A stretch of DNA of 64,000 nucleotides, taken from assembly GCA_002205965.3 (NCBI GenBank), contig NADL03000460.1:1-64000 (forward strand). Direction: 5' to 3'. A program made the position numbers and the translations under genes. Origin of the DNA: Kappaphycus alvarezii (lineage: Eukaryota; Rhodophyta; Florideophyceae; Gigartinales; Solieriaceae). Shown one piece after another: positions 22,654 to 34,184 of this stretch; within the stretch, counting starts at the first letter, position 1, and each line of letters begins with the position of its first letter. Below the pieces are notes generated by a model, which made no database searches, was not told where the DNA came from, and saw only the letters and a list, made by a program, of their open reading frames with translations.

Positions 22654-24024
22654 TGATGTACGCAAAAATTGCACCCCAAAAAATTCTAGAAGAGGGCCAA
22701 ATTTGGATGCAGTATCGGAATTTGCAAGACATTTTTTTCAGTTTCTGAATTTGCAAGATATTTTTAATTTGGATGAGTGTGCAAAATTCCTGGCTTAATT
22801 TTTTATTTTAAGACACGGTGTCATTAATAGATGTCATTACACGTCCAGGGTCGTCATAATTTTCGAAGACTTCGCAGTATTTGAAGTTCGAAATCGACGT
22901 CATTGAGGAAACCCCCCCGCCATCAACTACCACATCGGCTCACCCCTTTTTTGGCCGTTAACATGACCAACATCCGCCCTTCCCTAAACATTACCAAGTC
23001 ATCCCGAGGCCGCCGTCTACTCAACGATCCGGATCTGATGGCAAATGGTCCAACCGACTACGATGATTACTGTAGAAGATTGGACCGGAAAAGCGTTCGG
23101 GAGAGGGTCCGCTCTAACTGCTTCGAGAAGGCGGAAGAGGCGGAGGAGGAGGGGGAGGAAGAGGAGGAGGAGGGGCAGGAAGAGAAGGAAATGGGGAAGG
23201 AAGATAAGGAAGAGGAGGAGGACTGGGTGGACCCGTGGGAGCCACTAGTGTACAACGGTGGAGAGGCTCCCATGGAGAACGAGAGGGAGACTGCGGGAGT
23301 AATTGTGATCCCTGACTCTTCTGACGAGGATGATGAGAGAAGAGAAGAGGAGGATGAGGAGGATGAGGGGAAGGGAGACATGGAAAATGCTGTATTAGTG
23401 GGGAAGGGGCCAGAAAATATGGAACAGCTGGTTCCGACTCCGGAACCGGATGGGCACGTCCTCAGTGGTCCAGATATTTAACAGGAGGCAATGGAGAATT
23501 CTAAGCCGTTCGCAGATATTTGTGTGGACTGCCTGGGTGGAATGGATATTTTGGGGGAACTGTTTGGCTCTGATGTATAGGACTAAGATATTGAGGAAGA
23601 AATCTAGATATTTATCCTGAAAGTATCTGCTGTTAGCCTTTCTCATTCACACGATTCCAATTGATACATTTTACGGTTCTTAGTATGTTTCTTTGAGACT
23701 TTAGAGTTATCCAAAAAGTCTATATAAGCTGAGTAAAGTGCTTTCTCTTGTGGAGGTCAAGCAAGTTGGCAGACAACTTCAAGTCAAGTCCCGAGTAGTA
23801 GGAAGTTGAGAGTCAACCTCAGACCCAAGATCCATTTTTTACGCGGGTCACAGAACAGCAATGGTAAACCCTGCCCCTTCCATACTTGCTTGTAGCCCTC
23901 TCAACTCTCTCCCTTATCCCTTCCTTTTTGTTCGTTCAACTATACCACGGTAGCACTTTTGTCGCTTGCAACACCTCCTTCTTGGGATAGTTGGTTCTGA
24001 GTATCTCTTCCCCCGACCCTATCA
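22654..24024 (+). repeat. Element A 3' LTR, long form (about 1.37 kb) with internal ORF
   Basis: Begins TGATGTACGC right after a purine-rich tract (GAGCGGGAGGGC) and ends ...CCCTATCA, giving TGAT/ATCA inverted ends. The first 200 bp match the start of the short LTR at 56,620, and the last 540 bp match the solo LTR at 2,963. Between the two lies the acidic ORF (22,963-23,481). A TATATAAGC box lies near 23,721. This head-ORF-tail order shows that the ORF is part of the LTR's U3. Confidence 0.75.
22963..23481 (+). CDS. Acidic protein encoded inside LTR U3
   Basis: An open frame of 172 residues in the long 3' LTR of element A. I chose ATG 22,963 because the following residues (NIRPSLNITKSS) align with the start of the related copy near 40,021. 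Residues 28-56 hold a motif shared by all three copies: NGPTDYDDYCRRLDRKSVRE. A Glu-rich tract (57-87) follows, and a second acidic run lies at 118-138. Residues 113-121, VIVIPDSSD, have the form of a SUMO-interacting motif (hydrophobic core followed by Asp/Ser). There is no signal peptide, no membrane segment and no match to gag, pol or envelope. The function is unknown, and the acidic, motif-bearing make-up suggests a nuclear or regulatory role. It could also be captured host sequence. It looks whole here. Confidence 0.6.
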   Translation: MTNIRPSLNITKSSRGRRLLNDPDLMANGPTDYDDYCRRLDRKSVRERVRSNCFEKAEEAEEEGEEEEEEGQEEKEMGKEDKEEEEDWVDPWEPLVYNGGEAPMENERETAGVIVIPDSSDEDDERREEEDEEDEGKGDMENAVLVGKGPENMEQLVPTPEPDGHVLSGPDI

Positions 24025-24280
24025 GTCTCCATTCATATAATACACGAGTTACTGCAAATCGTCGCCTTTCGTGAATAATGTAGTTCTGCTCTGTCTCGAT
24101 TAAATTAAGAGATGAATAAGCAACGAAGGGAGTACGTTTATGATCCCTTTGCAATAAAACTGCCACAATGCCCGTTTGAGTAGCATCAGTTGCCCTTTCA
24201 TATGGTAGAATTGGATCTGCAAATCGCAAAGCAGGCGTTAAGTAAGCTTTTCTTAGATCACCTAGCGATTTTTTCATTTG
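24025..24280 (-). mobile_element. Ty3/gypsy RNase H fragment (separate fossil)
   Basis: The minus-strand translation shows the RNase H layout: KKSLGDLRKAYLTPALRFAD, then ATDATQTGIVAVLLQ and a YSSLNLIETEQNY segment. The sequence differs from the A-D lineage. It abuts the end of LTR 22,654-24,024, suggesting the LTR sits in or beside this older fragment. It is a short relic. Confidence 0.7.
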
Positions 24281-24719
24281 TAAATATAGACAACCAATAA
24301 CTAATTGCTAAATAATAGAAGTGGCAAACAATTGGTTTAAACTTATAACAAGTATGTTAATTTTTAAGAAACATTACCCCTTTTTATTGTCTTAAAAGTA
24401 ATTAGCGAAAAATGGGAATCATTTTCGCAATCAAGTAAAAAATAATATCGTCCAAGTAATTAATTTGCAAACCAGATAATATATTGCAATAGGGCAATAA
24501 TTGCTGATGCACTACCAAAATTGCTCTGAAGAGAAGCAATTCTCAACTTGTCGACAGAACCCATGTACATGCCAAGTTTTTAGCTAATATTCTACTAAAA
24601 GACATCCAAAACCTGCGCTCAACCAGATCATAGCAGAAACCTTGACAGATACTCTCTTCTTATCCATTTTTCCAAAACATCCTGCACCAAGATTCTAACT
24701 GAATATATAATAAAAGACA
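24281..24719. other. AT-rich non-coding, possible hAT 5' end
   Basis: No coding frame. It could hold the 5' terminal region of the adjoining hAT element, but I found no convincing terminal inverted repeat. Confidence 0.3.
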
Positions 24720-27060
24720 CTTAGTGTCCAAGTGCTACCAATACCTCATCCCAACTATTCTCAGTTAAAAATGAACCAGAATAGATTGCTTACAGCGGCA
24801 ACTCAGGCACTATCATCTTCACATACATCGAAGTCCAGGGGCGTAGAATGTCAGGTCGAGCACACAAAAAAAAGTACAAGTGTAAGCCATGCAACACATT
24901 TAGTGGGTTACGCAGGGGGACTTCGAACTTGAAGGCCTATTTTGTTGCAAGGCATGGGGCTACTAAGGTGGCAGTCACATTCGGTAATCACAACAGTTCG
25001 TCGGTTATTGTTTCAGGCCCTGGTCGCACTGGTCTGCAAAAGATGGTCACAGCGAAAGTTGTGGAAAGCAGTCTGCCCAGACTACTTTCGAAAGACTCTG
25101 CACATAAATGATTGCGTTGATGCCCCGTCCGATGTATATCGTAGAAGATGAAGGTTTCAAGAAGATCATGAATCACGTTGCCCCGGCTCTCAGCCACATA
25201 ATTCGTTAGCATGTTAGTCGCATTCTTCATGCGGCTGAATAAGATGTTGATGAAAAGATAGAAGAAGAATTCTCACGTGAATAAAGCCTTTGTGCGACAA
25301 CTGATGAGTGGATCTCTGAAATCGATGACTAATACTCATCCCTGATTCTTACATACATTGACCGTGGTTGGATTTTTCGCTCAAAACTCTTCAGTCGTAG
25401 TTAGATCAGTGGTGGCCATACAAAGAAAGCTTTCTCCAAGCTTTTAATTGACGCTGCGAGAAAAGGGTGCTTTTTTAAAAAACTTGCGTTTATCACAACA
25501 GAATCAGCTGTAAATGCAAAGAAGAAAGTTGTGCGTACTGCGGATTTCATCCTACACTGAATGAGAGTACTATGGAAAAATTGGATAGTTTCATCAGGGC
25601 TCTGATAAGACTGGCAAAAATTAAATCTTTCTGGATGAATATAGAGCAACTGCATCCTGTCATGTGTGTCTTGATTCTGACAGCAATTCAGATACTGCGA
25701 ATGGGTCAGATATCAGTCGGTCTCCAATCGTCGACCTCGAAGATACTGAAAGCGGGTTGGAATTCAATCGTACTCTGGTCCATTTCATTTTAGTGGATCT
25801 TCCGAGCTTACCAAGAAACTTTCTTGAAATCTCTTATTTTGCAGCATTTGAAAGAGTCATCATCTCACGAACTGAAAGTTCTGGGAATTCCGTTCCTCGT
25901 GGTGCCGCGTCGCATGTGGTTCTCATTCTTCTCAGCTATCCGTAAAAAAACTTTTTGAAGATTCCTGAAATAAACCCTACTCCTAATAATGTCAGAAAGA
26001 AAATGAAGTTCCTTAAGAGGTCACCAGTAGCAGCCACTTACTTTGTAATGTAGTTGGATACTAATAAAGGGACAGTCCTGCGCTCATTTTGGATGTTAAA
26101 ACCAGATGGCGCTCAACAGGTGTTATGGTTCGAATGTTTCTGTACTTAGAGCCTTATTTTTACTTCCGCTATTGACAAGCTGTTTGCTGATAAAGTAGAC
26201 TGGGCAGAAGAAAGTCCTGTACACCGCCCGGCTGTTTCCGAGAGTATGTTACTGGAAGCCATTCCGGGAATATCCAAGTCAATGGACAAGTCAACAACTA
26301 CCTTGGGTAGGGATTCAGGTCCAATCATACATTTAATTGATGTATGTACTGAATGAATTCTTAAGAAGCTGAACATTCAAAAACAGCCTGGAAATGGATC
26401 AAGAATTCATGAAATGGCAATCTTGGGGTCAGCATGCATTCTGAGAAGGCGAGAGGAAAATAGCAGATAATCTCCACTAGCAGCGCACTGTGATAATGTT
26501 GCGACTCTACAGGCACGTCAATCTAATAGAATGAAGCAGCAGGCGATTCTCGATTGGGAAAGAGCCTGCAGCATTTCAGATTTGCTAGCACAGAATATTT
26601 TAAGTTCAATGACTGCTATTCAGGTAACAGAAATTTCATCTAAAGCAAATACTAATCAAGAAACTGGTGTCGATAAAGATCATATACTGTCTTTTTTCAA
26701 GAAATGAGAATCTCAAACTAGAGAAGGTAACATTACAGGCATTGAACAATAGTTCTCTATGTATGTTCCAAGAACAAAGCCAGACAATACAATGTGCCCA
26801 TTACATATTTGAGAACAGAACTCGATTTCCATTTATTGGACAAGTTTCTAGTTTTATTTTTGCACCAAATGCATCTTCTACCGCATTTGAATGCCTTTTC
26901 AGTGTTCCTGGAAATATTCGCTCCAAAAAGATATTTCGCTTTACCGCTGGAATAACTGAATGCATTTTTAAGGCTGGAGACTATCTAAAAAGGCACAAAA
27001 AGCTGCTTCCGAAAGTTGATTCATATCATCTTCTTGCAATTTTGTGGTATTCAATGTAAA
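24720..27060 (+). mobile_element. Decayed hAT DNA transposon with BED zinc finger
   Basis: Three landmarks in order identify a hAT (ZBED-type) transposase. First is a BED-like finger near 24,848-24,960 (KKKYKCKPC ... TSNLKAYFVARHG, with the His region partly changed). Second is the PMYIVEDEGFKKIMNHVAPAL motif near 25,125-25,185, with TTDEWISEI near 25,300. Third is the C-terminal hATC dimerisation segment near 26,830-26,990 (SSTAFECLFSVPGNIRSKK). The frames are interrupted many times, for example by TAG 25,191-25,193 just after the VEDEGF motif and TAA soon after, and the phase changes between landmarks. The transposase is therefore dead. Terminal repeats and target duplications were not found. 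Hosts often co-opt hAT genes, but nothing here suggests that. Confidence 0.75.
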
Positions 27061-27689
27061 TTGTTCTCCCCTTTTGTGATGCTTCTAAGATTTTCTTCTC
27101 AAACGTGAAAGTAGATGTTTTTATTTGGTTTTCTGATTTAATTTCTTGCACTTATTACTTTTTAGGACGGTTCAAGTTCTATTTCGTAAAGTCTTTTGGT
27201 GAATCATCTAAATAAATATATCTATATTTATCTAAAAACCAATATTTACCATTGCATTGGACCTGGTGCAAAACGCTGCCCTTCTAGCGATATTATGCAA
27301 TGAGTAGAAATTGAACTCTCTGGACTTTCCCATGTAGCCTATAGATAATTAAATCCTTGTACTAGCTTTTGCGAGTAATCACACTAGCGTAACGACATCG
27401 GGAAATCAAACCATCGCTCCCCATGGGTCAATGCGAGAACTGAATGTACTATCCAGCATCCCAGGTCTTAAGCCTAACCTTGGAACAATTTGGTCTATCT
27501 CACAAATACGGCAGTTATTAACAAAGAATGCTTCATGTATTTTTTATAGTGTAGCGATGTATACTTGTTATCCACATGGAAGTCGATTTGAGGCTACTCA
27601 GACGCATTATAGCGATCCGCAAAGACCTCGGAGCTACTTTTCTATACACACATCCCTCCAGCGACACGTAATTGTCTGTTGTACACTGT
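27061..27689. other. AT-rich non-coding, nothing recognised
   Basis: Probably includes the hAT 3' end. No supported gene. Confidence 0.3.
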
Positions 27690-28040
27690 AAAAAAATGCT
27701 ACGCCGCTACTTGGGACTGGCCGTTTGCGATGACTCGCTTCCGCGGAACTGCGAATATTTTAAATGCAAAATGGATAGGTTACGTGACCACGCTGTGGAC
27801 TTGTCTCTGACTCTCGGGATTTGGTCGCAAACACCGGCATAACTCGCCTCGCAACATTATCGTGGGCCGTATAGCCCGTGACGCATGGCTGGACTCCCAG
27901 ATCGATGTTCCACTCCTCGTCTCAGGCACTAAGCTGCGACCTAGCGACATAATGGTTTACCCAGCAGCAGCTCCTGACTGTTCTTTGGGCCGCACGATAG
28001 CCTACTATATCACCTTTGTCTCTCCTTTCAAGGATTAAGT
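27690..28040 (+). mobile_element. LINE C-terminal endonuclease fragment, second lineage
   Basis: The layout matches the LINE C-terminus: C-x-C with DHAVDL, then HNSPRNIIVGRIARDAWLDS. Then follow a basic-hydrophobic VPLLVSGTKLRPSDIMVYPA and a YITFVSPF end resembling the D-V-T-V-x-P of the endonuclease. It is shifted and 5'-truncated, and clearly diverged from copies 1 and 2. This is a remnant of a related LINE family. Confidence 0.5.
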
Positions 28041-29689
28041 AAGAACAAAAGCCAGAAGGGAAGTGTGCAGTTTTGCTGCAATTGCTCGTCCCAATTAAGT
28101 ACTGACCTGGAGCGAAAACTGCCGTGTCTACTACCCCTGCCTTCTGATAACCCTACACAGGCAACCAGTTTTGAATTTCGACCTGGGCTAACCTTTTCCT
28201 CCAGTCATCCGCTTCATACAGCGACTGTTGCCCCATATCGTGGACAAATTCAACACGTCAACAGGGGTTATCCGTAGAAGGACTTTTAGGTGCATGAGTA
28301 GCACAATATGGTCGTTGAGTGCAAAATATATCTTGTCGCGCATGTCGCTAGCCGTGGCCGACCCAGCCGACCTGGACCCCCCGGCTAGCTCCTAGCTAGC
28401 AATACAGTCGGATCCTGCAGCGGACACCCTTTATACTAAAGCCATAAAGTTCCGCCGTCTTACAATAAAGATTTGGGTGTGATTAGGGGCACTGTACCGT
28501 ATCTATCTGGGATGACCCCCATTTTCTCTCAGTGAATACTGCCACCTAGGTATTGCTCAGAAAATATTGGTTGGGGTCCGGGTTCGATTTCTAGGTCGTA
28601 CCACAGGTAATGGTTTTTCGCAATTAATTAGTGTGGGGAAAAAAGAGGGTGTCTTTATTGAGATATATGGATTGGATGGAACCTAGTTGGAGTTGAAAAC
28701 CTTAATGCCATATTAATTACATGTACCGGTTGTAAAAGAAATGTATAAATCATTGCTGTAGACTGCTAGCACCAGCCACAGTCTACCAGAACATCGATGC
28801 GATTCCAGCCAGCATAAAAGCAGCGTAAGAAGTTACTGCCAACGCCGAGTGTCGTAATTAATTAGTTATCATGTGATAAGTGGTAATAATTTTGAGCAGG
28901 AACTAATTGTTTCAGCAAGGGGGGAAATGTTTGGGAAATTTATTATTTGAAAAGTACTGCAATGTCATTTCTTGAGGTGCTGCCACATGCTCCATTAGGA
29001 ATTGAGTAGGTGTGAGCTTTCAGAAAACGGGCTTAGCAGCGTGGCCGCGTCACCCAAGAAACGGGCCGGCCTCAGCTATGTAATTAGTTTTATTATATAT
29101 AGCCAGTAATGACCTAATTGTTTAGTAGTTAATTCTTGGACATCAGTAGTAAATTATTTTATTGTGCGATAATCTCGTTGCTTCACTTTTGTTTCTACTT
29201 CACTAATCATTCGACTGCATCTTAACCTAATTGTAGTACCAACTGGCAGAAATAGAGTCAACCACTTAAGTGCGGATTTCGTGCACGAAAATGTAACACA
29301 GTACGCATAAACTGCTATTTTCACGTCTCAACTTCTATCCCTGTAGATCCGACAGGTAGAGAACAAATATACGTCTTTGCATCATACATATACATAAATC
29401 ATGTATTGTAGGAAACTCAGTTAATTTGAAGAATAAACAAGGATTAAATGATGCAACATTTCACGAGCAATGCACTACTTGTGACTCACGAGTGAAGCAC
29501 TCGCATCAACTAATTACAGTCAAATTTGACACCTTTTATTGTCAGATATGCTAACAAAATGTAATATTTTGCAAAATCTATCATCTACAGTAATCAAAAA
29601 GCCCCAAAAAGCTTTGAATTTCAACGATTGAAGGCGGTGGCTTCCAATAACATAATCGTAATTGTCTTTTGGGTCCGATTTCGTTCTTA
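28041..29689. other. Non-coding; one tRNA-like box only
   Basis: Mostly AT-rich with no supported gene. Near 28,592 the string GGGTTCGATTTC resembles a pol III B box, discussed separately. Nothing else was recognised. Confidence 0.3.
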
Positions 29690-30370
29690 TGCTTACAAAG
29701 ATTCTTCCCGCTCAATGTGATTTCGCTGCTTCACAGCAGATTCCTGCTTTTAACTTGGGTTTCTCCTTGCCCAGGTCCATTACTGTCCTCGTTACTGTCT
29801 CACGGACCACCAAACTGGGCTGACCACCCTTTTGCATGAACGAACCAGGGACCAGTTACTTTCCGAGGCTGACTCTACAGAAGAATTCTGCTCCACCATT
29901 CCATTTCAGTCTACAGAGAATCGCAATGCTAAACTTCGTTTTACTGCCTTCATGTTTTGCTCCCTTGTACTTTGAACAGATCTCACCGTCTGAGTGACAA
30001 TAACTAAGCTAGGTCTTTACGTTTCCATTTTCGTAGAGCCTCCCTCTGCCGCTACTGCTCTGTCTCTGATACCATTTCAGAGGTGTTATCTCATCACGAT
30101 ACGCTATTCAGATATTTTATTGTAACTTTTTCTCGCCATGGCTGTCTGCGAGATACGCTTGCCAAAGCTATTCGTATCACTGCACGTAATTACGGTGCGC
30201 AGGGCCACTTTGAGAAACGCTTTTAAGATTCGGACCTCCTTGATACCTCTCTTTCCTTAACCGTCTTTCAGCAACGTCGACCTGAAAATACAGCTAAAAC
30301 TATACGAACTGGTGATTCCTAACTTACACAGGGACAATTACTCCTTGATCCCTTCATCGATGGCGCCGAA
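29690..30370 (+). mobile_element. Possible LINE remnant, weak
   Basis: Short protein-like stretches in shifting frames include LHERTRDQLLSEADSTEEF and CRYCSVSDTISEVLSHHD followed by RHGCLRDTLAKAIRITARN. The Cys/His spacing and the R-x-x-LAKA helix recall the LINE knuckle and the start of the endonuclease. The match is by eye and weak. A decayed host gene is possible. Confidence 0.25.
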
Positions 30371-30779
30371 CGTACAAGTCATTCTAAGGGACTCGACATC
30401 TTCGCAATCAGTCCCCATTCAAGTCGCTTTAAAGGTCGCTCATTGCTGTTGAAAAAAATAGAAGTGAACTAATGGAACAGTTAATGCCATAGGAATCCAG
30501 CAGAAGAAGTAATAGTCACTACTATCCTGGAGAGGGATCAAATAAAAAAAACACTACTTTCGGGGAGAGATATCATTGAAATAATTACAAGTTTGAGTCA
30601 AGATGAATGTAACGCACCGTCTAGTAGTATTAGTAGTGGTGCAGTGCAGAGCTTAAGGTAAAAAGTAAAACAGTAAGTTACCCACTGCAAAACATTCTCA
30701 ACATGTTATGGGCTTTTTGTTCTCTCCTTTCGAACTCTCACCACAAGTGCTCTGATCCTAGTCTGTTCGGTTTCGGATT

Positions 30780-33700
30780 TTCGACTTCTTTGATTTTTTT
30801 CTAATTTCGGAGAAAATATTCGATGCATTGAGTTGTCGAGTCGAGGAACTGACCTCTGCAAACTACTATCTTTGGGCCAACGAGATCGAAATCTTTCTAA
30901 GAGGCAAATGGCTTTGGAAACATGTCGATGGATCCATTCGCGAGCCAAATGAGGATGATGGCAAAGCAATGGAACTTCATGAACGCAAGAGAGATATGAC
31001 TCCTGCGTATTCGCTAATTTCGGTCGATACTGCAAGTATTCTGTGCGAACAATGCCCGATCCGAAGTTAGTCTGGATCACGCTCCGAAATTCATAAAAAT
31101 TATTGTCTGAAAGCGTCGATTGATGAAAAGCTTCGGCGCCCCAGGATATCTCAATGGAAATTCGGCGAGCATCATCCAGTACTCAAATTGCACTAATCAT
31201 TTATGTAATGAGTCAGCGTCAATCGGCCATATGGTATCTGTTATTGAGAAAAAACAAGCCCCTATCCGCTGTTTCACGGCTCACTTCGGCGTTTCTGCCC
31301 AAGTCATCCGCCCTACTGGGAAGACATACCGCCAGGCTATGGCAGATCTTGCTATTTCATACTCCACAATAGATCGCAGCCCTCCTGAAAATGCACTAAT
31401 AATTCGTCGCCGCCAAGGCGGAAGGACTCGGTAAAACTGTATTCATTGCGGTCGTAAGGGGCAACCTGCGGATCGCTGTTCCCATAAACTCAGGAGCAAG
31501 TGCTATAAGAAGGACCTCTTTTACCACAAAAATGGTCCACACAAAGCAACGTGTATGGATAAAGCCTAGAACGCAACTGGTTCTAAGCGAAGCAAAGAAA
31601 ATGTTATAATAGCGCAGTTCCCCTCGCTACTCTGAGATGACCAGTCCCTATGGTCCCCTAGATGTATGATGGAATAAGGATGCACAACGCATATGACTAA
31701 CAACTTGCAGAACTCTTCTTCTTTTACAGCTGGCAGTAAATCCGTTAAGGTTGTAAATAAGCAATATCTGGATACGCAAGATACTGGAACAGTAGTCTTT
31801 GATAATAGTGTGAATGGTGAACGTGAGTTTATCACATTCCATAATGTACTTTACGCTCCTCAATTACTCCATGATCATTTATCAGTGTCACGCATTCGCA
31901 AAAGAGGTTTTATGGCATCTTTCAAAGATCCCCCTTCTGATGATGGCGTCTTTTCTGATAGCGACAAAGAATACCATTAAAATAAACTCATGGCCGCTCA
32001 GAGAAGCAACGGCTTGTATGGGGCAGATTTCAATGTTCGAACAGGCACTGCTCCAGCCATTGCAATGAATCAGATTCAGGAAGACTGCCAACTTTTCCAT
32101 ATACGACTAGCTCACATTAGTGAAAGTACCTTACAGAAATAGATTCCTATCACTTAGAGGATACTTTTCAGCTCCTGGGGACAAGACCGTAACAAATTTT
32201 GTCTCCTTCGTAAGTCCCGTAGACACCCTCGGAAGCAAATTTGGTTTCAAGATAAGGTTCAATACACCCTTTTTCGTGCCCATTCGGCCTTTTTAAGACT
32301 ATTAGGGTTTCCATTCTTCTCTGTTAAGCACTACGTTGTCCACAAGCCTGACGTCTGCAGTGGTTACTCACCCGCTTGACTCGTGTGTCGGAATAACCAA
32401 GTGGGGGACGATTTAAAAGAGATAATTCTAGAACTGGAAACCTTTTTAGTAATCAGATCGCTCATTTCTTCGTTATGAATTGAATAAAGTTGGTAGATTA
32501 CTTTACCACAGACATATGCAGGTGCAACATGAATAGTCTTGAATACCCCACTGTAACAAACATAAAATAATTAGATTTGAATAGGGTGGCTTAACTCTGC
32601 ATGTTGTGGGGCGCGACATAATACAGAATAAAGTTGAGGTTGCTCCGGTCAGATGAAGGCGGAGAATATGTCTTAACCAAACTACGGAACTGGTTTACCT
32701 CCTAAGGTCCCGTCCATGAATTGACGAAGCCGTATAAGCCAGAGTCCAATGGCTGTGCTGAACGTCTTAATCTAACCCTAATGGAGATTTAAAGGCGAAT
32801 GATTATGAACCTTAAGGCTTTTAATCGCGAGAAATATTGCGCTGATGGTGTAAACTGCGCAAACTACCTGCGCAATCGCTTTCACACGACTATCTGCAAA
32901 AAGAAATTAACGCCGTATAAGATCATAGAAGGCAAGCGGCAGAACATTTCCCATGCTAAAAGGTTTAAGGCCTATTTCTACATCCCAAAGTCCGAAAGGG
33001 GGAGCAAGTTTTCAACATGTGCGTGGGAAGGGGTTTTTGTTGGCTATGATGGAGGGAATGCATTTCGATTTTATGACCCGTCAACTGGGCAAGTACAAAC
33101 TTCTCAATGTGTGACTTTACATGATACCACAACCTGGACTGGAGTAAAACCTATCAGGCTGTTCACTAAGGAGTGACATGTCCGACCTGGATGTTGTTAT
33201 GCTAGAATTGGATGGTGAGAATCCTGAACCCTCTATCAACCACAATCCAGATAAACTCGATCAAAAAACCCCGTATTCTAGCATTATCAATGACGATCTA
33301 CTGCCATTCAAGAAACAAGGGCTTCAAAACGTCCCAGAGTTAACCGTGCAAGGTATGGTTATGAAACCATATGTCCTATCACGGACCCACTTATGAATTC
33401 ATACCGCATAGATGTCCCTCTTACGTAAAATGAAGCTACTAGACGCGCAGATTCCGATCATTTGATGAAGTCCATTGATGATGATATAGACTCCCTGGAG
33501 GAATTGGAAACAACGAAGCTAGTTCCGATGCCCGTTGGCCGGAAAGCTGTAGGTACTATGTGGTTGTGTGACATTCATACAGACGATATAGGGAAAATGG
33601 ATCGCTACAAAGCCCGCCTTGTCGCTAAATTATTTAAACAGAAAGAGAATATTGACTGCTTTGATGTTTTTTCTCTAATTGCACCCTATACTACCTTCAG

Positions 33701-34170
33701 ATTTTTTACTGTTTTACTAAATTTTTCTGGCTAGCGTCACTCTACCATCAATGTGAAGAATAATATTTTAAAAGTTTTACTGCAGGAAGATATATATGTT
33801 CAAACGTCTTGTAGATATGAGCTGCCTCATTCAAAAAGCTTGGTTTATCTTCCTCTCAAGGCATTCTAGGGCCTCTAACAAGCCTCCTATGCATGGTAAA
33901 AATTACTTTACGCCTTCCTGATCGATTTGTGTTTTAGTGCCACATACGCTTATCCAAGTGTCTACGTGAAATGGGAGAATGGCTTGTTGCATTTGGTTCT
34001 AGCTTACGTCTATGGCACCAAGCTAACCGTGACGAATATTGAGGATATCAACGATACAGTTGAAGCCCTCAAAGAAATTTTTAATATTCGTATAATGGAG
34101 AACTTTAATAAGTTCCTTTGGAAATTGTAGGTTCTAATCATACAAAGATATTCGAACCTCTTATGGTACC
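30780..34170 (+). mobile_element. Ty1/copia fossil
   Basis: Parts in order: gag (about 30,820-31,430; ANYYLWANEIEIFLRGKWLW, a typical copia gag start), a CCHC knuckle (about 31,440-31,500; CIHCGRKG), and a protease/pre-integrase region (about 31,690-31,980; FHNVLYAPQLLHDHLSVSRI). Integrase follows (about 32,640-33,170; GVNCANYLRNRF, WEGVFVGYD), then reverse transcriptase (about 33,470-34,130; KARLVAK, with the pre-YVDD-type LAYVYGTKL line). Integrase before RT is the copia order. It is heavily broken, with well over ten breaks, and its LTRs were not identified. It is an old copy that ends where element C begins. Confidence 0.8.
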
Positions 34171-34184
34171 GGTTGAGTCGTCGT

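Larger units (their letters stand above)
16343..24024 (+). mobile_element. Ty3/gypsy element A, broken fossil with extra ORF3 and long 3' LTR
   Basis: Parts in order: partial 5' LTR (16,343-16,609), primer-site region, gag (about 16,650-18,000) with two CCHC knuckles near 17,460-17,560, and protease with FDSGA (about 18,060-18,330). Then come reverse transcriptase with YIDDV (about 19,050-19,500), RNase H (about 19,800-20,130) and integrase (about 20,500-21,400; SIDFAGP, SDNAL, NAERM). ORF3 (about 21,412-22,617), a purine-rich tract and the 3' LTR (22,654-24,024) follow. Gene order RT-RNase H-integrase and the domain motifs assign it to Ty3/gypsy. It is broken, with a dozen or so breaks, and its 5' LTR is truncated. 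It is diverged from B and D and probably older than both. Confidence 0.9.

Noticed and set aside
22903-22962. Earlier start for the acidic ORF
   Set aside because: The upstream start would be TTG. ATG 22,963 fits the alignment with the related copy better.
23067-23381. Ser-rich protein on the minus strand
   Set aside because: Antisense shadow of the Glu-rich tract of the acidic ORF.
24281-27310. hAT terminal inverted repeats
   Set aside because: No pair of matching ends with an 8-bp target duplication could be found by eye.
28560-28610. tRNA gene
   Set aside because: A T-arm-like string is present, but no acceptor or anticodon stems can be drawn around it.
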